From Kordia aestuariivivens (GTDB lineage: Bacteria; Bacteroidota; Bacteroidia; Flavobacteriales; Flavobacteriaceae), in assembly GCF_014397005.1 (NCBI RefSeq), contig NZ_JACGWS010000001.1:645784-709783 (forward strand): a DNA stretch of 64,000 bases, written 5' to 3'. The position numbers and the translations under genes were made by a program. Shown in pieces: positions 8,333 to 16,296 of this stretch (the first letter of the stretch is position 1; every line of letters begins with the position of its first letter). Below the pieces are notes generated by a model. That model was not told the origin of the DNA. It saw nothing but the letters and a program-made list of their open reading frames with translations, and did not search any database.

Positions 8333-8896
8333 TTATCGATTACTTTTTTCAAAAGGTGGTTTCCAGCTTTTTGTTTTCATAATAGCTTTCACCTTTTCAT
8401 ATGATAACGGATAAAAATCGTGACAATCGACACCAATATCAAACGATAACGAATTTGGATTATCTGCCAAAGTTCCGTGCGAATGTCCGTATAAATGATA
8501 CGTTCCCCAATGGGAAGCATTCCATTCGCGCATTGCGTAATGAAACAATACAATCATTTGTTCTCCGCGTGGAAACTCATCGTCTTTCACAACCAATTCG
8601 TGGTAATCTTTAATCCACTCAAATCGCGTATGACACGCTTGCGCAGATTTCTCATGGTTTCCATTAATAAGATAGATTTTCCCGTGTAAACGGTCTAAAA
8701 TCTTTCTCAATTTTCCAGAAGAAGAAAGTCCAAAATCACCAAGGTGATATACTTCGTCTTCAGGATTTATTTTTTCATTCCATTTTTGGATTAAAATCTC
8801 GTCCATTTCATCTACATCCGTAAAAGGACGTTCTGAAAATTTGATGATATTTTTATGTCCAAAGTGATGGTCAGAAGTAAAAAATAGGGTACTCAT
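8333..8896 (-). CDS. Calcineurin-like metallophosphoesterase
   Basis: The 187-residue protein contains the full metallophosphoesterase motif set: DHHFGH at residues 9-14, GDFG near 73, GNHE near 99 and GHSHG near 144. The conserved His, Asp and Asn residues bind two metal ions. The short one-domain form resembles phage-type and YfcE-like hydrolases. The substrate (phosphodiester, nucleotide or phosphoprotein) cannot be deduced. No signal peptide is present, so it is cytoplasmic. It is followed by its own terminator hairpin and has no close same-strand partner. Confidence 0.92.
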   Translation of the reverse strand: MSTLFFTSDHHFGHKNIIKFSERPFTDVDEMDEILIQKWNEKINPEDEVYHLGDFGLSSSGKLRKILDRLHGKIYLINGNHEKSAQACHTRFEWIKDYHELVVKDDEFPRGEQMIVLFHYAMREWNASHWGTYHLYGHSHGTLADNPNSLSFDIGVDCHDFYPLSYEKVKAIMKTKSWKPPFEKSNR

Positions 8897-9048
8897 TTCT
8901 TTAAATTTTAGTGTATAATATATTTTTATTCTTCGCGTACTATTGAAATCGAAATTTCAACTTTGGACTGCTAAGTTTACATCGTTCTGTTTTTACAAGT
9001 TTTCATAATTTTTATATTTAAGGTGTAAATGTACTATTTATTATATTT

Positions 9049-9972
9049 TCATAAAAATGACCAAGCCACAATCCGACTTACTTTATTTCCTTGTCCCATC
9101 GGAATGGTTTTTACAGTGGTTGCTTTTACAAGTTTTAAAGCGTTATAAATTGCGGGAAGATTCACTTCTTTAGAAACTAACGTCGTAAACCATAAACACG
9201 ATTTTCCAAACTGTTTACTTTCCTTTATCATATTTTTAATAAACTTCTTTTCGCCACCTTTACACCACAATTCGTTGCTTTGTCCACCAAAGTTTAGTTC
9301 AGTTTTTATACTTTTTTCTCCTTTTAAATTTTGAAGTTTTCGAGTCGTTCCAGCTTGTGCTTCTTTGGCAGATTTGTGAAATGGCGGATTGCAAATTGTT
9401 ACCGAAATACATTCGGAAGGATCTACAATTCCTTTGAAAATTTGATTCGGATTTGTTTGATGTCTAATTTCAATAAGAGCTGTTAAATTTGAATTTTCCG
9501 TAATAATCTTTTGTGCATTTTCAATAGAAATCGGGTCAATATCAGAAGCAATAAACGACCAACCGTATTCCTGTGTTCCAATAATTGGATACACCAAATT
9601 TGCGCCAGTTCCAATATCTAAACATTTAATTTGTTTCCCTTTCGGGATTTCACCCTGATACGTTTCCCCTAGAAGCGACGCAACATAATGAATATAATCA
9701 GCTCTACCAGGAATTGGTGGGCACAAATAATTTTCAGGAATGTCCCAATAATCAATATGATAATACTGTTTTAACAATGCTTTATTGAGCATTTTCACAG
9801 CTTCTGGATTAAAAAAATCAATAGATTCATCGCCAAATTTGTTCGGTTTTACAAACGAATCAAGTTCGGGACAACGTTCAATCAACAATTTAAAATCATA
9901 GCGTTCCCGATGTTTATTCAGCGGATGCAATTTTGACTTCGCTACTTCGTGTCGCTTCTTTTTTGAATCCAT
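9049..9972 (-). CDS. rlmF: 23S rRNA (adenine-1618-N6)-methyltransferase
   Basis: The 307-residue protein fits RlmF, which methylates A1618 of 23S rRNA with S-adenosylmethionine. An RlmF-like N-terminus (LHPLNKHRERYDF) is followed by LDIGTGANLVYPIIG, the S-adenosylmethionine-binding motif, and CNPPFHKSAKEAQ, the NPPF catalytic motif of N6-adenine methyltransferases. The ATG at 9970-9972 lies inside the 3' end of the DUF885 gene, a 31-base overlap on the same strand, so the two genes are translationally coupled. Confidence 0.95.
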   Translation of the reverse strand: MDSKKKRHEVAKSKLHPLNKHRERYDFKLLIERCPELDSFVKPNKFGDESIDFFNPEAVKMLNKALLKQYYHIDYWDIPENYLCPPIPGRADYIHYVASLLGETYQGEIPKGKQIKCLDIGTGANLVYPIIGTQEYGWSFIASDIDPISIENAQKIITENSNLTALIEIRHQTNPNQIFKGIVDPSECISVTICNPPFHKSAKEAQAGTTRKLQNLKGEKSIKTELNFGGQSNELWCKGGEKKFIKNMIKESKQFGKSCLWFTTLVSKEVNLPAIYNALKLVKATTVKTIPMGQGNKVSRIVAWSFL

Positions 9973-11735
9973 ACATTAATTTTATCTTCTAGCAATTGAA
10001 GCGGAATACAACCTGTACTTAATACCTGATTGTGAAATTCTCTAATATCAAACTTGTCGCCTAAAGTAGTTTCAGCTTTTGCACGCAATTCACGAATTTT
10101 TAACTGACCAATCTTATACGATAATGCTTGCCCCGGATTCGCCATATAACGTTCAATCTCTGAAATAATGCTTCCTTCGCTTTCAGCTTCATTATTCAAT
10201 GAATATTCAATTGCTTGTTCTCGTGTCCAACCTTTGGCGTGCAGTCCTGTATCAACTACCAAACGAATGGCGCGATGCATTTCCATACCTAGCATTCCAA
10301 AATACTGATACGGATCGGTATATAAGCCTAATTCTTTTCCAAGTGATTCAGTATACAAAGCCCAACCTTCGCCATACGCGCTATACCATAAAGTTTTTCT
10401 AAACGTAGGCAAATTTTCGTTTTCTTGTGTCAATGAAATTTGATAATGATGTCCAGGAATCGCTTCATGCAAAAACAAAGCTTCATCCGAAAATACATTA
10501 TAGGTTTTTGCATCAGGAATTGGTGTGTAAAAAATCCCAGGACGCGTTCCGTCCAACGAACCTTGATTGTATTCGGCACTTGCAGATGCTTCTCTAAAAG
10601 CTTCTGTACGGCGAACTTCAAAAGGCGTTTTTGGTTTCAAATCGAACAATTTTGCTATTTGTGGCTTCATTCGATCATGAATCACATTAAAATTATCAAT
10701 AATTTGCTGCGGTTCTGTATACGGCATCAACTCTTTATTCTCTCTCACAAAATTGAAAAATGATTTAATATCACCTTTAAAACCAACTTGTGTTTTTACT
10801 TTCTCCATTTCTGCCAAAATCCGCGCCACTTCTTTCAAACCCAACGCATGGATTTCATCTGCTGTCATATTGGTGGTTGTATAATTTTTGATAGAATGAT
10901 CATAATATGCTTCTCCAAAAGGAATTGCAGCAATTCCGCTACTTGTTCTCCCAGCGTTTAAATAATCGGTCTTTAAAAACTGGTGTAAATCATCAAAAGA
11001 TGGAATCAATGTATCTTTCAAAAATGTAGTATACGCTGTTGTTAATTGTTCTTTACTTTCATCAGAAAAACTATCTGGAAAATTTTTAATCGGCGAATAA
11101 AATAGATGATTCTCTAAATCTTTAGAAGTCAGCACTTCAAACTGTGGAATTACTTTTTTAATTAACGATTTTGGCAATACATATCCTTCATCAATACCTT
11201 CTTGCATGCGTTTTTTTGCCGATTGTAGCCAAGTATTATAACCTTCCAAACGTTTCAACCAATTTGTATAATCTTCCACGGTTTTAAAAGGTTGCGCGCC
11301 AGATCCGCTTGCCAATTGTCCAACTGATAAATTCAGCGTCCACATTTGATTGATAGGCATTAATGTGTTGTTTTTAAAACTTAATTGCCGTAAACTCATA
11401 TCGCAATCCCAATTCAAAATAGCTTTGCTAAGTTGTTCACTTTCAGAAAGATCAACGTCAGCATAATTTCTAAGTGTTGTTTTAAAAGTTCTGTAATGTG
11501 CTTTCGTTTTTTCTATATGTATATCCGATAAAAAATCTGGAAACAAATCATTATAGCGATTGTCACCAGCCATTGTTGCGCTCAGAGGATTCAATTCCAA
11601 TCCTTTTTGATAATAATCATCCAAAAAAGCAGCAAATGTTTGTGTAGATTTGTCAGGAGTATCAGTGGTTGGTTTCTTCTCATCTTCACAAGAAAAACAT
11701 AAAATTAGCGAAAGGATATAAATGTATTTTTTCAT
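9942..11735 (-). CDS. DUF885 family lipoprotein, putative zinc peptidase
   Basis: The 597-residue protein starts with a lipoprotein signal peptide whose lipobox ends LCFSC, with Cys at residue 16. The rest is one long helical DUF885 domain. HEAIPGHHYQ near residue 425 is an HExxxGH-type zinc motif of the gluzincin-like DUF885 family, and GEGWALYTESLG downstream supplies a likely third ligand. It is therefore probably a membrane-anchored peptidase acting in the periplasm or at the cell surface. The true substrate is unknown. Its 3' end overlaps rlmF by 31 bases. Confidence 0.9.
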   Translation of the reverse strand: MKKYIYILSLILCFSCEDEKKPTTDTPDKSTQTFAAFLDDYYQKGLELNPLSATMAGDNRYNDLFPDFLSDIHIEKTKAHYRTFKTTLRNYADVDLSESEQLSKAILNWDCDMSLRQLSFKNNTLMPINQMWTLNLSVGQLASGSGAQPFKTVEDYTNWLKRLEGYNTWLQSAKKRMQEGIDEGYVLPKSLIKKVIPQFEVLTSKDLENHLFYSPIKNFPDSFSDESKEQLTTAYTTFLKDTLIPSFDDLHQFLKTDYLNAGRTSSGIAAIPFGEAYYDHSIKNYTTTNMTADEIHALGLKEVARILAEMEKVKTQVGFKGDIKSFFNFVRENKELMPYTEPQQIIDNFNVIHDRMKPQIAKLFDLKPKTPFEVRRTEAFREASASAEYNQGSLDGTRPGIFYTPIPDAKTYNVFSDEALFLHEAIPGHHYQISLTQENENLPTFRKTLWYSAYGEGWALYTESLGKELGLYTDPYQYFGMLGMEMHRAIRLVVDTGLHAKGWTREQAIEYSLNNEAESEGSIISEIERYMANPGQALSYKIGQLKIRELRAKAETTLGDKFDIREFHNQVLSTGCIPLQLLEDKINVWIQKRSDTK

Positions 11736-11781
11736 TTTTTTTGATTGAATTTATAAATGTTTAAAAGTACGGTATTTTAGA

Positions 11782-12543
11782 TTATCTAATTTCGTTGATA
11801 AAATCTGAAATAGTATCAACTCCATGTTTTGTCAAATGTTTGATAAAAGCACTTCCAATAATGGCTCCTTTTGCTTTACTTGTTGCTTGCGTGAAAGTTT
11901 CACGATTGGAAATTCCAAAACCGACAACTTGCGGGTTTTTCAAATTCATATTGCCAATTCTATCAAAATAGTCAGATTGTGCATTGCCGAAACTACTTTT
12001 TGCGCCTGTGGTTCCAGCCGAACTTACCATATAAATAAATCCGTCGGAAATACTATCGATGAATCGAATGCGTTCTTCGGAAGTTTGCGGCGTAATCAAA
12101 AACACATTGATTAAACCGTATTTCTCAAAAATAGCTTGAAACTGCTCGTGATATACATTCACAGGCATATCAGGAATAATCAAACCATCAATTCCGACTT
12201 CTTTACATTTTGCGCAAAATGCTTCAATTCCGTATTGCATCATCGGATTCAAATAGCCCATAATAATTAGCGGAATAGAAACTGTTTTTCGAATGTCAGT
12301 TAATTGCTCAAACAAAATTTCGCTCGTCATTCCGTTTTCCAACGCTTGCGTAGAACTTGCTTGAATCGTTGGTCCATCGGCTAAAGGATCACTAAACGGC
12401 AATCCAATTTCGACCATATCAACGCCGCTTTTTTCCAGATTTTGAAGTACGCCAACCGTATCATTCAAACTTGGATATCCTGCGGTAAAATAGATGGATA
12501 ATAACTTTTTATCTTCTTGTAATTTTTGGTTTATTCTGTTCAT
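11782..12543 (-). CDS. trpA: Tryptophan synthase alpha subunit
   Basis: TrpA cleaves indole-3-glycerol phosphate to glyceraldehyde 3-phosphate and indole, which passes to TrpB. The 253-residue TIM-barrel protein has YFTAGYPSLNDT near residue 18, MVEIGLPFSDPLADGPTIQ with the catalytic Glu, and GFIYMVSSAGTTGAKS in the phosphate-binding loop region. It is the last gene of the trp operon. No clear intrinsic terminator is visible in the 46 bases before the DUF885 gene, which reads in the same direction, so some read-through is possible. The gap between trpB and trpA contains a GIY-YIG gene between two family A palindromes. Confidence 0.98.
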   Translation of the reverse strand: MNRINQKLQEDKKLLSIYFTAGYPSLNDTVGVLQNLEKSGVDMVEIGLPFSDPLADGPTIQASSTQALENGMTSEILFEQLTDIRKTVSIPLIIMGYLNPMMQYGIEAFCAKCKEVGIDGLIIPDMPVNVYHEQFQAIFEKYGLINVFLITPQTSEERIRFIDSISDGFIYMVSSAGTTGAKSSFGNAQSDYFDRIGNMNLKNPQVVGFGISNRETFTQATSKAKGAIIGSAFIKHLTKHGVDTISDFINEIR

Positions 12544-12561
12544 TGTATTATTATATTTTTC

Positions 12562-12581
12562 ATTCCCACGAAGGTGGGAAT
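12562..12581. repeat. Family A palindrome, left of GIY-YIG gene 1
   Basis: Perfect 8-base arms ATTCCCAC and GTGGGAAT surround a GAAG loop. It lies between the trpA start and the GIY-YIG stop. Its loop orientation is opposite to that of the copy at 12901-12920, so the two bracket the GIY-YIG gene as an inverted pair. Confidence 0.9.
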
Positions 12582-12600
12582 CTCACACAATTCTAAATAA

Positions 12601-12885
12601 TTATATATACTCAGAAAGATCTTTCCAATCAGGGTTTAATCCGTTGATCAAATTTATCTTCCATTGTCGATTCCATTTCTTTAGTTGTCGTTCTCTTTTA
12701 ATAGCATTATTTACATACTTCGTAGTTTCAAAATATACGAGCTTGTGAACATTATATTTACCAGTAAACGTATCTTTTTCATTGTTTTTGTGTTGAATCA
12801 ATCGCTTTTTCAATTGTTTAGACCATCCAACATACAAAACCGTATGATTTTTATTTGTCAGTATATATACATATTGAATATCCAT
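12601..12885 (-). CDS. GIY-YIG nuclease family protein (copy 1, inside trp operon)
   Basis: The 94-residue single-domain protein has YVYILTNK and VLYVGWSKQLKKRLIQH, the GIY and YIG strands followed by the conserved Arg. RERQLKKW further on supplies the metal-binding Glu. It resembles the YhbQ/UPF0213 group. Some relatives cut DNA, but activity here is unproven. It sits between trpB and trpA on the same strand, in a place where trp operons have no such gene. Family A palindromes at 12562-12581 and 12901-12920 lie on either side. It is 40-50 percent similar by eye to the second copy at 14308-14586, so the two are not recent duplicates. Confidence 0.9.
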   Translation of the reverse strand: MDIQYVYILTNKNHTVLYVGWSKQLKKRLIQHKNNEKDTFTGKYNVHKLVYFETTKYVNNAIKRERQLKKWNRQWKINLINGLNPDWKDLSEYI

Positions 12886-12900
12886 TTGATAATTTTATAG

Positions 12901-12920
12901 ATTCCTGCCTTCGCAGGAAT
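12901..12920. repeat. Family A palindrome, right of GIY-YIG gene 1
   Basis: Perfect 8-base arms ATTCCTGC and GCAGGAAT surround a CTTC loop. It is 15 bases upstream of the GIY-YIG start and 7 bases from the trpB stop. The loop is the reverse complement of the GAAG loop in the left copy. Confidence 0.9.
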
Positions 12921-12927
12921 GAAAAAT

Positions 12928-14115
12928 TTATAACTTGAAGTATTCTATATACGTATTCAAATCCTTGTCACCACGACCCGATAAATTCAGCACAACAATT
13001 TCGTCTTCCTTGAATTTCCGTGTATCAAAAATTGCCAATGCATGCGAGGTTTCTATCGCTGGAATAATTCCTTCTAGTTGTGACAATTCGAGTCCAGCTG
13101 TCATTGCTTCATCATCTGTAATTGAAATAAATTCAGCACGATTGCTTGCATATAAATGTGCGTGCATGGGTCCAACACCAGGATAATCCAATCCTGCTGA
13201 AATAGAATACGGTTCTGTTATTTGTCCGTCTTTGGTTTGCATTAACAACGTTCTACTTCCGTGAATAATTCCATCTTCACCCAACACCGAAGTTGCGGCA
13301 CTTTCACCAGAATGAATTCCTTTTCCGGCTGCTTCCACGGCAATTAAATTCACGCGTTCATCATCTAAATATTGATAAAAAGCACCAGCTGCGTTACTTC
13401 CGCCACCAACACACGCAATCACATGATCGGGATAGGAGCGACCTTCTTTTTCTTGTAACTGCCATTCTATTTCTTCTGAAATCACGGCTTGAAAACGAGC
13501 CACCATATCAGGATACGGATGCGGACCAACCACCGAACCAATAATATAATGTGTATCTACAGGATTGCTAATCCAATCGCGAATCGCTTCGTTTGTGGCA
13601 TCTTTCAAGGTTCTACTTCCAGACAATGCAGCCCGAACTTCTGCGCCTAACATTTTCATGCGCGCTACATTTGGTGCTTGTCGCGCAATGTCAATTTCGC
13701 CCATATACACAATACATTCCATGCCCATTAATGCACAAACTGTTGCTGTGGCAACACCGTGTTGTCCTGCGCCAGTTTCGGCAATAATTCTGGTTTTGCC
13801 CAAACGTTTTGCCATCAAAATTTGCCCGATGGTATTATTTACTTTGTGTGCACCAGTATGGTTTAAATCTTCACGCTTTAGGTAAATTTTGGTCTTGTAC
13901 TTTTCAGACAAACGTTCCGCGTAAAATAACGGCGATGGTCGTCCGACGTAATCTTTTAGTAACTGTTTGAATTCTTTCTGAAAAGAATCTTCATACATAA
14001 TATCCAAATACTTTTGACGTAATTCTTCCACATTTGGATATAACATTTCTGGAATATACGCGCCGCCAAACGTGCCGTAATATCCTTTTTCGTTAACGTG
14101 ATAGGTCTTTTTCAT
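12928..14115 (-). CDS. trpB: Tryptophan synthase beta subunit
   Basis: TrpB condenses indole with serine using pyridoxal phosphate. The 395-residue protein has the lysine-bearing motif HTGAHKVNN near residue 88, GRPSPL upstream of it, and the phosphate-binding GGGSNAAG near residue 234. It belongs to the standard TrpB1 type that works with TrpA. In this operon it is separated from trpF by a GIY-YIG gene and several palindromes, and from trpA by another GIY-YIG gene. A family A palindrome lies 8 bases upstream of its ATG. Confidence 0.98.
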   Translation of the reverse strand: MKKTYHVNEKGYYGTFGGAYIPEMLYPNVEELRQKYLDIMYEDSFQKEFKQLLKDYVGRPSPLFYAERLSEKYKTKIYLKREDLNHTGAHKVNNTIGQILMAKRLGKTRIIAETGAGQHGVATATVCALMGMECIVYMGEIDIARQAPNVARMKMLGAEVRAALSGSRTLKDATNEAIRDWISNPVDTHYIIGSVVGPHPYPDMVARFQAVISEEIEWQLQEKEGRSYPDHVIACVGGGSNAAGAFYQYLDDERVNLIAVEAAGKGIHSGESAATSVLGEDGIIHGSRTLLMQTKDGQITEPYSISAGLDYPGVGPMHAHLYASNRAEFISITDDEAMTAGLELSQLEGIIPAIETSHALAIFDTRKFKEDEIVVLNLSGRGDKDLNTYIEYFKL

Positions 14116-14123
14116 AGTCTTCT

Positions 14124-14143
14124 ATTCCCGCGTAGGCGGGAAT
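14124..14143. repeat. Family A palindrome upstream of trpB
   Basis: Arms ATTCCCGC and GCGGGAAT surround a GTAG loop. It lies just upstream of the trpB start codon, so in the mRNA it would form a hairpin next to the ribosome-binding region. Confidence 0.9.
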
Positions 14144-14177
14144 CTATTTAAGTTGCACTTTTTTTATAATTTTCGTT

Positions 14178-14198
14178 AAACTGAGTTTGATTCAGTTT
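14178..14198. repeat. Family C variant palindrome (AAACTGA/TCAGTTT)
   Basis: Seven-base arms AAACTGA and TCAGTTT enclose a GTTTGAT loop. It is a sequence variant of the family C hairpin, first of a group of three to the left of GIY-YIG gene 2. Confidence 0.7.
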
Positions 14199-14228
14199 CA
14201 TATACTCATTTTAAAACTTACGAGTGAG

Positions 14229-14249
14229 ATGCTGAATCAAGTTCAGCAT
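14229..14249. repeat. Family C palindrome, left of GIY-YIG gene 2
   Basis: Perfect arms ATGCTGAA and TTCAGCAT surround a TCAAG loop. An identical hairpin in the same orientation lies at 14598-14618 on the other side of the GIY-YIG gene. Confidence 0.9.
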
Positions 14250-14271
14250 GACGCCCTATTTTCTTTTCGTC

Positions 14272-14292
14272 AAACTGAACTTGATTCAGTTT
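14272..14292. repeat. Family C variant palindrome (AAACTGAA/TTCAGTTT)
   Basis: Perfect 8-base arms AAACTGAA and TTCAGTTT surround a CTTGA loop. It lies 16 bases beyond the stop of GIY-YIG gene 2. Confidence 0.8.
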
Positions 14293-14307
14293 CACATAAT
14301 CTTGGAC

Positions 14308-14586
14308 TTATAATTCCAAAGTTTCCATAGTTGGATTCAATTCTTTTATTAAATCAATTTTCCAGCTTCTTTGCCAATTTTTTAATTGTTTTTCTCTTGC
14401 TATCGCTTGATTGATGTCAAGAAATTTTTCGTAATAAACTAAATCGGTTAAGTTATATCTTTTAGTAAACTCAGAACCTTTTCCAGAAGCATGTTCAAAC
14501 ATTCTATTTTTTAAACTAGAGGTTACCCCAATATAAAAAGTAGTTCTGTATTTATTTGTCATTATATAAACATAACTTTCTTTCAT
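14308..14586 (-). CDS. GIY-YIG nuclease family protein (copy 2, inside trp operon)
   Basis: The 92-residue protein has YVYIMTNK and TFYIGVTSSLKNRMFEH, the two GIY-YIG strands with the catalytic Arg nearby, and AREKQLKNW with the conserved Glu. It is the same family as copy 1 but clearly diverged. It lies between trpF and trpB. Family C hairpins flank it: 14229-14249 and variants to the left, and 14598-14618 to the right. The gene is on the operon strand and could be co-transcribed with trp. Enzyme activity and role are unproven. Confidence 0.9.
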   Translation of the reverse strand: MKESYVYIMTNKYRTTFYIGVTSSLKNRMFEHASGKGSEFTKRYNLTDLVYYEKFLDINQAIAREKQLKNWQRSWKIDLIKELNPTMETLEL

Positions 14587-14597
14587 TTCTTAATGTG

Positions 14598-14618
14598 ATG
14601 CTGAATCAAGTTCAGCAT
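14598..14618. repeat. Family C palindrome, right of GIY-YIG gene 2
   Basis: Perfect arms ATGCTGAA and TTCAGCAT surround a TCAAG loop. The right half overlaps the last codons of trpF (stop at 14612). Confidence 0.9.
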
Positions 14619-15322
14619 GACGTTGTAATTTTATTTTTAAATTCTTTCAATTTCTCAACATCTTTCAATCCAGGTACAATTTCAAACTTACTATTAATGT
14701 CTAACGCATGGCAATAGTTTGAAGCGCTACTGTTCAGAAAAGCTTCAAGTTTTGGAATCGTTTCCAAACCTATTCCGCCACTTAAAAAGAAAGGTTTTTT
14801 AGACGGATAATTTTCCAACACTTTCCAATCAAACGTAACTCCATTTCCGCCAGGTAATTTTCCTTTGGTGTCAAACAAAAAATAATCCACAGCAGCTTCA
14901 TACGGTTTCAAAACCGTAAAATCAAATTCGTCTTTTATAGAAAATACTTTGATGATTTCAATATGCGCAACGTGCGTATTGAAATCATCATGCTGAACTT
15001 GATTCAGTATCTCATCACGAGCATCTCGACTGCGCTCGATGTGACATATTTTTTTCAATTCAGCACAAAACTCAACACTTTCACTTCCATGTAATTGTAT
15101 TGCTTGCAAATCGTGTAATTTTATTTTTTTAAAGATATCTTCTATCGAAGCATTCACAAAAACTCCCGTTCTTTTTATGCTTTTCGGAATTTCTGGAATA
15201 CTTGTATCAAAAAAACGTGATGATTTTTTATAGAATATAAAACCCAAGTAATCTGGCTGCAATTCGCTAATTGCTGTCATATTATCTTCGTATTTCATTC
15301 CGCATATTTTGAGCTTCATCAC
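14612..15322 (-). CDS. trpF: Phosphoribosylanthranilate isomerase with repeat insertion
   Basis: TrpF converts phosphoribosylanthranilate to carboxyphenylamino-deoxyribulose phosphate. The N-terminus MMKLKICGMKYEDNM and IQLHGSES are typical, as are FDTKGKLPGGNGVTFDW and FFLSGGIGLE in the phosphate-binding part. The 236 residues exceed the usual 200-210. The extra segment is CHIERSRDARDEILNQV and the following 13 residues, encoded by a family B palindrome, a family C palindrome and a long inverted repeat at 14951-14989. It falls after the IQLHGSES strand and helix, likely in a surface loop. The frame is intact and I see no catalytic residue lost, so the enzyme is probably functional. Confidence 0.95.
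   Translation of the reverse strand: MMKLKICGMKYEDNMTAISELQPDYLGFIFYKKSSRFFDTSIPEIPKSIKRTGVFVNASIEDIFKKIKLHDLQAIQLHGSESVEFCAELKKICHIERSRDARDEILNQVQHDDFNTHVAHIEIIKVFSIKDEFDFTVLKPYEAAVDYFLFDTKGKLPGGNGVTFDWKVLENYPSKKPFFLSGGIGLETIPKLEAFLNSSASNYCHALDINSKFEIVPGLKDVEKLKEFKNKITTSC
14951..14989. repeat. Long inverted repeat inside trpF
   Basis: The outer arms gatgatttcaata and tattgaaatcatc (13 bases each) are perfect. The stem can be extended by five more pairs, including G-U pairs, to a short AAC loop. It is directly next to the family C palindrome at 14990-15010. Confidence 0.85.
14990..15010. repeat. Family C palindrome inside trpF
   Basis: Arms ATGCTGAA and TTCAGTAT (one wobble) surround a CTTGA loop. 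On the coding strand it is translated within EILNQVQHD. Confidence 0.85.
15022..15046. repeat. Family B palindrome inside trpF
   Basis: The core TCGACTGCGCTCGA is flanked by catc and tgtgaca. On the coding strand it is read as CHIERSRD. It is 11 bases from the family C copy, the same C-then-B order as in the glycosylase-like gene at 7540-7599. Confidence 0.85.
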
Positions 15323-15338
15323 AACACTTGTTTTTGTG

Positions 15339-15356
15339 TTCCCACGAAAGTGGGAA
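15339..15356. repeat. Family A palindrome between trpC and trpF
   Basis: Arms TTCCCAC and GTGGGAA surround a GAAA loop. It lies in the 35-base gap between the trpC stop and the trpF start. Confidence 0.85.
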
Positions 15357-15357
15357 T

Positions 15358-16143
15358 CTATTTCTTCAATTCATTTATAAACGCCAACGCACTTCCACCG
15401 GGATTTTCCGTTTTCATAAAATTTTCACCAATTAAAAAACCTTGATAACCAAAAGGTTTCAGTTCTTTAATCGCAGCTACCGAACTAATTCCACTTTCTG
15501 AAACTTTTACAAAGTCAGTTGGAATATGATTTGACAATTCTTTACTAATGTCTGTGCTGACTTCAAAGGTTTTTAAATTGCGATTGTTTACGCCTAACAT
15601 ATCTAACGATGGCATGATGGATTTCTGCAATTCTTCTAAATTATGAACTTCCAACAATACATCTAAACCTAAACTTTTAGCAACTTCCGATAACGATTTA
15701 ATTTCGTTTCTCGTCAATACTGCTGCGATGAGCAAAATAACATCTGCGCCATGTGCTTTGGCTTCTAAGATTTGATATTCATCTACGATAAATTCTTTTC
15801 GCAATATTGGAAATTGTACGCTCGCTCTTGCTAATAATACATCATCTAACGAACCGCCAAAGTATTTTCCATCTGTCAAAACAGACATTCCACAAACGCC
15901 CGCATGCTCATAACCTTGTGCTACATCTTGAACGCTTGCACTTTGATTGATGACTGCTTTTGAAGGTGAACGCCTTTTAAATTCAGCAATAATTCCCGTT
16001 GTACTTTCGCGCAAAGCGGTTGCTAAAGAAGAAGTTTTACGACCAAATAATACCGAATTTTCTAATTGCGATACTGGAATGATACTTTTTTTAAGTGCGA
16101 CTTCTTTGTATTTGTCTGCGATGATTTTATCTAAAATGGTCAT
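15358..16143 (-). CDS. trpC: Indole-3-glycerol phosphate synthase
   Basis: TrpC closes the indole ring from carboxyphenylamino-deoxyribulose phosphate. The 261-residue TIM barrel has IIAEFKRRSPSKA with the catalytic Lys and SPS motif, LRKEFIVDEYQI, and VSESGISS near the end. The start is the ATG at 16141-16143 (MTILDKIIADKYKEV), the usual N-terminus. An in-frame ATG four codons upstream is possible but less typical. Trp genes here are separated by 35-150 bases, more than in compact operons, because palindromic repeats fill the gaps. Confidence 0.97.
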   Translation of the reverse strand: MTILDKIIADKYKEVALKKSIIPVSQLENSVLFGRKTSSLATALRESTTGIIAEFKRRSPSKAVINQSASVQDVAQGYEHAGVCGMSVLTDGKYFGGSLDDVLLARASVQFPILRKEFIVDEYQILEAKAHGADVILLIAAVLTRNEIKSLSEVAKSLGLDVLLEVHNLEELQKSIMPSLDMLGVNNRNLKTFEVSTDISKELSNHIPTDFVKVSESGISSVAAIKELKPFGYQGFLIGENFMKTENPGGSALAFINELKK

Positions 16144-16161
16144 AAAAGTTTTCAATTTTTA

Positions 16162-16179
16162 TTCCCGCGAAGGCGGGAA
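16162..16179. repeat. Family A palindrome upstream of trpC
   Basis: Arms TTCCCGC and GCGGGAA surround a GAAG loop. It lies 18 bases upstream of the chosen trpC ATG. Confidence 0.9.
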
Positions 16180-16191
16180 ACTCTTTAATCA

Positions 16192-16209
16192 TTCCCGTGC
16201 AAACGGGAA
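16192..16209. repeat. Second family A palindrome upstream of trpC
   Basis: Arms TTCCCGT and ACGGGAA surround a GCAA loop. It lies 12 bases from the preceding family A copy. Confidence 0.85.
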
Positions 16210-16245
16210 CCTTCTGATTGTTTATTCTTAGCTAGTCACGTATAG

Positions 16246-16286
16246 ATTCCTGCATCTCGACTGCGCTCGATGTGACACGCGGGAAT
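16246..16286. repeat. Family A palindrome with a family B palindrome in its loop
   Basis: The arms ATTCCTGC (16246-16253) and GCGGGAAT (16279-16286) are family A halves with one wobble. Instead of a 4-base loop they enclose a complete family B unit at 16254-16278 with the TCGACTGCGCTCGA core. Confidence 0.85.
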
Positions 16287-16296
16287 GAAAAAGCAA

